Positions 61,602-64,000 of a stretch of DNA of 64,000 nt are shown one piece after another. The position numbers were made by a program, and so were the translations under genes. The notes beneath the pieces were generated by a model. It ran no database searches and had not been told where the DNA came from. It saw only the letters and a list, made by a program, of their open reading frames with translations. The stretch is from NCBI RefSeq assembly GCF_003850565.1, contig NZ_CP027706.1, positions 3,782,001-3,846,000 of the forward strand, read 5' to 3'. Each line of letters opens with the position of its first letter. Within the stretch, counting starts at the first letter, position 1. Origin of the DNA: Pseudomonas sessilinigenes (lineage in GTDB: Bacteria; Pseudomonadota; Gammaproteobacteria; Pseudomonadales; Pseudomonadaceae).

Positions 61602-63002
61602 TCAGACCTGGCTGAATTGCGAGGCCAGCTCTCGCAGCAGTACTTCGGCTTCCAGTACCTTGCTGACCACGTCCTCGGCCTTGTCGCGGCTCAGCCCCAG
61701 GCGCTCCAGCAGGGCGTCGGGAATCTCTTCGCGCGGGCCTGAGCCGATACCCCGGCTGCGTAGCAGGCGTACGGCCAGGCAGACCAGGTTCGGGTACTCG
61801 GCGTAGGCGCCGTCGTAGGTCGGGTCGTGTTGGAAGCGCAGGGCGGTGGACAGCTCATCCGGCATGTCCCAGTAGCGCATCAGCCAGGCGCCGATCTGTT
61901 CGCGGCTGATCCCTAGCAGGTGCTGCTCGACGTAGCTGTGGCACAGGTGCGGGTTGACCTCCAGGTGCCGGCAGATCAGCGAGAAGTGTGGCGGGAATAC
62001 GTGAGCCAGGAGTAGGTAGCCGAAGTTGTGCAGCAGCCCGGCGAGGTACGTCAGGCCGGACTCCGGGCGCTGGGCCCGGGGCATCGCCCGGGTCAGGCCT
62101 TCGATCACCGCCGCGGTGTAGATGGACTGCTGCCAGTACGGCGTGGCGTGCTGTGGCTGGTCCTTGGGCAGGCTCAGGGTCTTGCCCAGCGCCAGGCCCA
62201 GGGCAAGGTTGATCACCAGGTCGAAGCCCAGTACGCGGACGATGGCGTCTTCCACCGAGCGAATCTTGCCCGGCGAGGCGTAATAGGGCGAGGCCGCCCA
62301 GCTCACCACCTGCGCCGCCAGCGCCGGGTCGGTTTCCACCACGCCGGTGATGTCGTCGATGGTGGCGTTGGGGTCGACCCGCAGCTTGATGATCTTCTGC
62401 GCGGTTTCGGCCAGCGGCGGGATCTCGATGGTGGCTTCCAGACGTTGCTGGATGCGACGCGCGGTGAAGGCTTGCATCGCCTGGGAGATTTCCTCGCGGT
62501 CGTCATCCGGGCGGTCGAGGTTGGGACGGATGCTGCTCAGGGCTTCGCCGAAGGTACCGGCGCTGGCCTTGCTGAGCATGCTCTTGAAGTCTTCGCGAGT
62601 GATTTCCAGCAGCACGCCCGGCTCGCCGGAGTTGATCAGCAGGGTGGGCTCGCGCAGCAGGCTTTCTTCATACAGGCAGGGCGAGCTGGTCAGGGCTGGC
62701 AGGCCCGGCAGCAGGCTCAGGCTGTGTTTGCCAAGCATGCGTTCCAGGCGTTCGGTGGAAACCGAGCGCAGGCGTCGACCGGTGAGTTCGGCCAGACGGT
62801 TGAGATCCAGCAGCTGGCTCTGGGGGAACAGCACCATCAGCGCGCCCACAGCATCGTCCAGCAGCACTGCCTGGACTTTGCGTTCGGCCGACAGGCCCGG
62901 CTGGTCGATGACTTCGTTGTAGCCGATGGCCAGCTTGCCGAGCAGCAACCGGATAACAGACGGCGCGTGCGGGGTTGCAGTGGCGAGGGCAACTTCTGTC
63001 AT
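61602..63002 (-). CDS. Aminoacyl-tRNA deacylase-like and HDOD domain protein
   Basis: The 466-residue protein joins two domains. The N-terminal part (about 10-150) resembles the YbaK/ProX-type aminoacyl-tRNA deacylase fold (VQAVLLDDAVGALMVLFPQSQLLDLNRLAELTGRRL). The C-terminal part (about 195-430) is an HDOD domain: EIPPLAETAQKIIKLRVDPNATIDDITGVVETDPALAAQVV and later LLHNFGYLLLAHVFPPHF. HDOD proteins usually act in signalling without HD-type hydrolysis. The editing activity of the first domain is untested. It lies 79 bases downstream of the recG stop, on the same strand. Confidence 0.85.
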   Translation of the reverse strand: MTEVALATATPHAPSVIRLLLGKLAIGYNEVIDQPGLSAERKVQAVLLDDAVGALMVLFPQSQLLDLNRLAELTGRRLRSVSTERLERMLGKHSLSLLPGLPALTSSPCLYEESLLREPTLLINSGEPGVLLEITREDFKSMLSKASAGTFGEALSSIRPNLDRPDDDREEISQAMQAFTARRIQQRLEATIEIPPLAETAQKIIKLRVDPNATIDDITGVVETDPALAAQVVSWAASPYYASPGKIRSVEDAIVRVLGFDLVINLALGLALGKTLSLPKDQPQHATPYWQQSIYTAAVIEGLTRAMPRAQRPESGLTYLAGLLHNFGYLLLAHVFPPHFSLICRHLEVNPHLCHSYVEQHLLGISREQIGAWLMRYWDMPDELSTALRFQHDPTYDGAYAEYPNLVCLAVRLLRSRGIGSGPREEIPDALLERLGLSRDKAEDVVSKVLEAEVLLRELASQFSQV

Positions 63003-63081
63003 GGTCTGGTATCCGTTCTTCTACAATGTGACCAGTATAACCAGCTTGGTCATGCCAATGGTCCATTAACTGAGTGTTGGT

Positions 63082-64000
63082 TCACACTTGCCCGTATTGC
63101 TGGCCGTGGCGCAGCCAGCGCTCCAGCAGCGGGCTGACGTGGTCCGGCCAGCGCTCCAGCAGCGCCTGGGCAGCATCGCGCACGGCGGGCAGCAGGTCGG
63201 CATCGCGCATCAGGTCGGCCACCTTGAATTGCAGCAGGCCGGTCTGGCGGGTGCCGAGCATTTCCCCGGGGCCGCGCAGCTCGAGGTCTTTTTCGGCGAT
63301 GACGAAGCCGTCGTTGGTTTCGCGCATGATGCCCAGGCGTTGACGACCGATTTGCGACAGCGGCGGGTGGTAGAGCAACACGCAGTGGCTGGCGGCGCTG
63401 CCGCGACCGACCCGGCCCCGCAATTGGTGCAGTTGGGCCAGGCCCAGGCGCTCGGGGTTTTCGATGATCATCAGGCTGGCGTTGGGTACGTCCACGCCGA
63501 CTTCGATCACAGTGGTGGCCACCAGCAGCTGCAGGTGGCCGGCCTTGAACTCGGCCATGACCGCCGCCTTCTCCGGTGCCTTCATACGGCCATGGATCAA
63601 GCCTACTCGCAGCTCGCCCAGGGCGCTGGACAGGTCCTCGAAGGTGGTTTCGGCAGCCTGGCAGGTGAGTTCCTCCGACTCCTCGATCAAGGTGCAGACC
63701 CAGTAGGCCTGGCGACCTTCGGCGCACGCCGCGCGTACCCGCTCGATCACTTCGATGCGGCGGCTATCGGTCACCAGCACGGTGTTGACCGGCGTCCGGC
63801 CGGGAGGCAGCTCGTCGAGGATGGAGGTATCCAGGTCGGCGTAGGCACTCATGGCCAGGGTCCGGGGAATGGGCGTGGCGGTCATGATCAACTGGTGCGG
63901 GCAGAGTTTGCCACCGACACCCTTCTGGCGCAGGGCCAGGCGCTGCTGGACGCCAAAGCGGTGCTGCTCGTCGATGATCGCCAGGGCCAGGTTCTTGAAT
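63082..64000 (-). CDS. recG: ATP-dependent DNA helicase RecG, C-terminal part (partial)
   Basis: RecG remodels stalled replication forks and Holliday junctions. The visible 305 codons, cut by the window end, include motif II DEQHRFGVQQRLALRQKG and motif III MTATPIPRTLAMSAY. Further motifs are GLIHGRMKAPEKAAVM (motif IV-V), VGVDVPNASLMIIENPERLGLAQLHQLRGRVGRG (motif V-VI) and the RecG-specific wedge end GPGEMLGTRQTGLLQFKVADLMRD. The DEQH box is typical of RecG. Its start lies outside the window. Confidence 0.96.
   Translation of the reverse strand, partial: FKNLALAIIDEQHRFGVQQRLALRQKGVGGKLCPHQLIMTATPIPRTLAMSAYADLDTSILDELPPGRTPVNTVLVTDSRRIEVIERVRAACAEGRQAYWVCTLIEESEELTCQAAETTFEDLSSALGELRVGLIHGRMKAPEKAAVMAEFKAGHLQLLVATTVIEVGVDVPNASLMIIENPERLGLAQLHQLRGRVGRGSAASHCVLLYHPPLSQIGRQRLGIMRETNDGFVIAEKDLELRGPGEMLGTRQTGLLQFKVADLMRDADLLPAVRDAAQALLERWPDHVSPLLERWLRHGQQYGQV

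Overview
The window is chromosomal DNA of a fluorescent pseudomonad, most likely of the Pseudomonas protegens / chlororaphis / fluorescens group. The GC content is high. The gene order purK ... pstS-pstC-pstA-pstB-phoU, response regulator, M23 peptidase, CorC-like, phoR, phoB, ubiA, ubiC, rubredoxin, rubredoxin reductase, hup ... small SCP2-like protein, HDOD protein, recG matches, as I recall it, the PA5345-PA5369 stretch of P. aeruginosa. AGCTTGC-type repeats and a TGTAGGAGC-type REP sequence fit the same group.

Region 1 (1-4.6 kb) holds the end of purK, a small membrane protein, a secreted DUF3299 protein, a hexose-6-phosphate mutarotase, a hotdog thioesterase and an MHS-type MFS transporter. 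Region 2 (4.6-18.4 kb) is the phosphate regulon: pstS, then pstCAB-phoU, each set behind its own Pho box, and phoB and phoR on the other strand with a third Pho box before phoB. Between them lie an orphan receiver/PilZ-like regulator, a HigBA-type toxin-antitoxin pair behind a 10-bp palindrome, an M23 peptidase and a CorC-like membrane protein. Region 3 (18.4-22.6 kb) carries a small secreted repeat protein, ubiCA (ubiquinone), rubredoxin with its reductase, and hup.

Region 4 (22.7-61 kb) is a complete type VI secretion system of the P. aeruginosa H1 type, sitting between hup and the SCP2-like gene. A minus-strand operon (tssA-B-C-hcp-tssE-F-G-clpV-vgrG-eagR-rhsA-immunity) builds the sheath, tube, baseplate and loaded spike. 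The divergent plus-strand operon (tagH-tssJ-K-L-M-tagF-pppA-ppkA-tagT-S-R-Q) builds the membrane complex and the threonine-phosphorylation switch. The tagJ gene found between hcp1 and tssE1 in P. aeruginosa is absent.

There are two toxin cargo sets: RhsA with a PD-(D/E)XK-like C-terminal toxin, and a separate Eag chaperone / Tse6-shaped prePAAR effector / immunity module on the plus strand, tail to tail with the Rhs module. Two overlapping genes for secreted proteins of unknown function sit at the outer edge of the effector end. Region 5 (61-64 kb) holds the SCP2-like protein, an aminoacyl-tRNA-deacylase/HDOD fusion and the C-terminal part of recG.

The most interesting material is the effector end (22.7-26.8 kb), whose toxins and immunity proteins I cannot assign firmly, and the RNA hairpins that bracket hcp inside the tss operon. 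No tRNA, rRNA, CRISPR array, integrase or transposase was seen.
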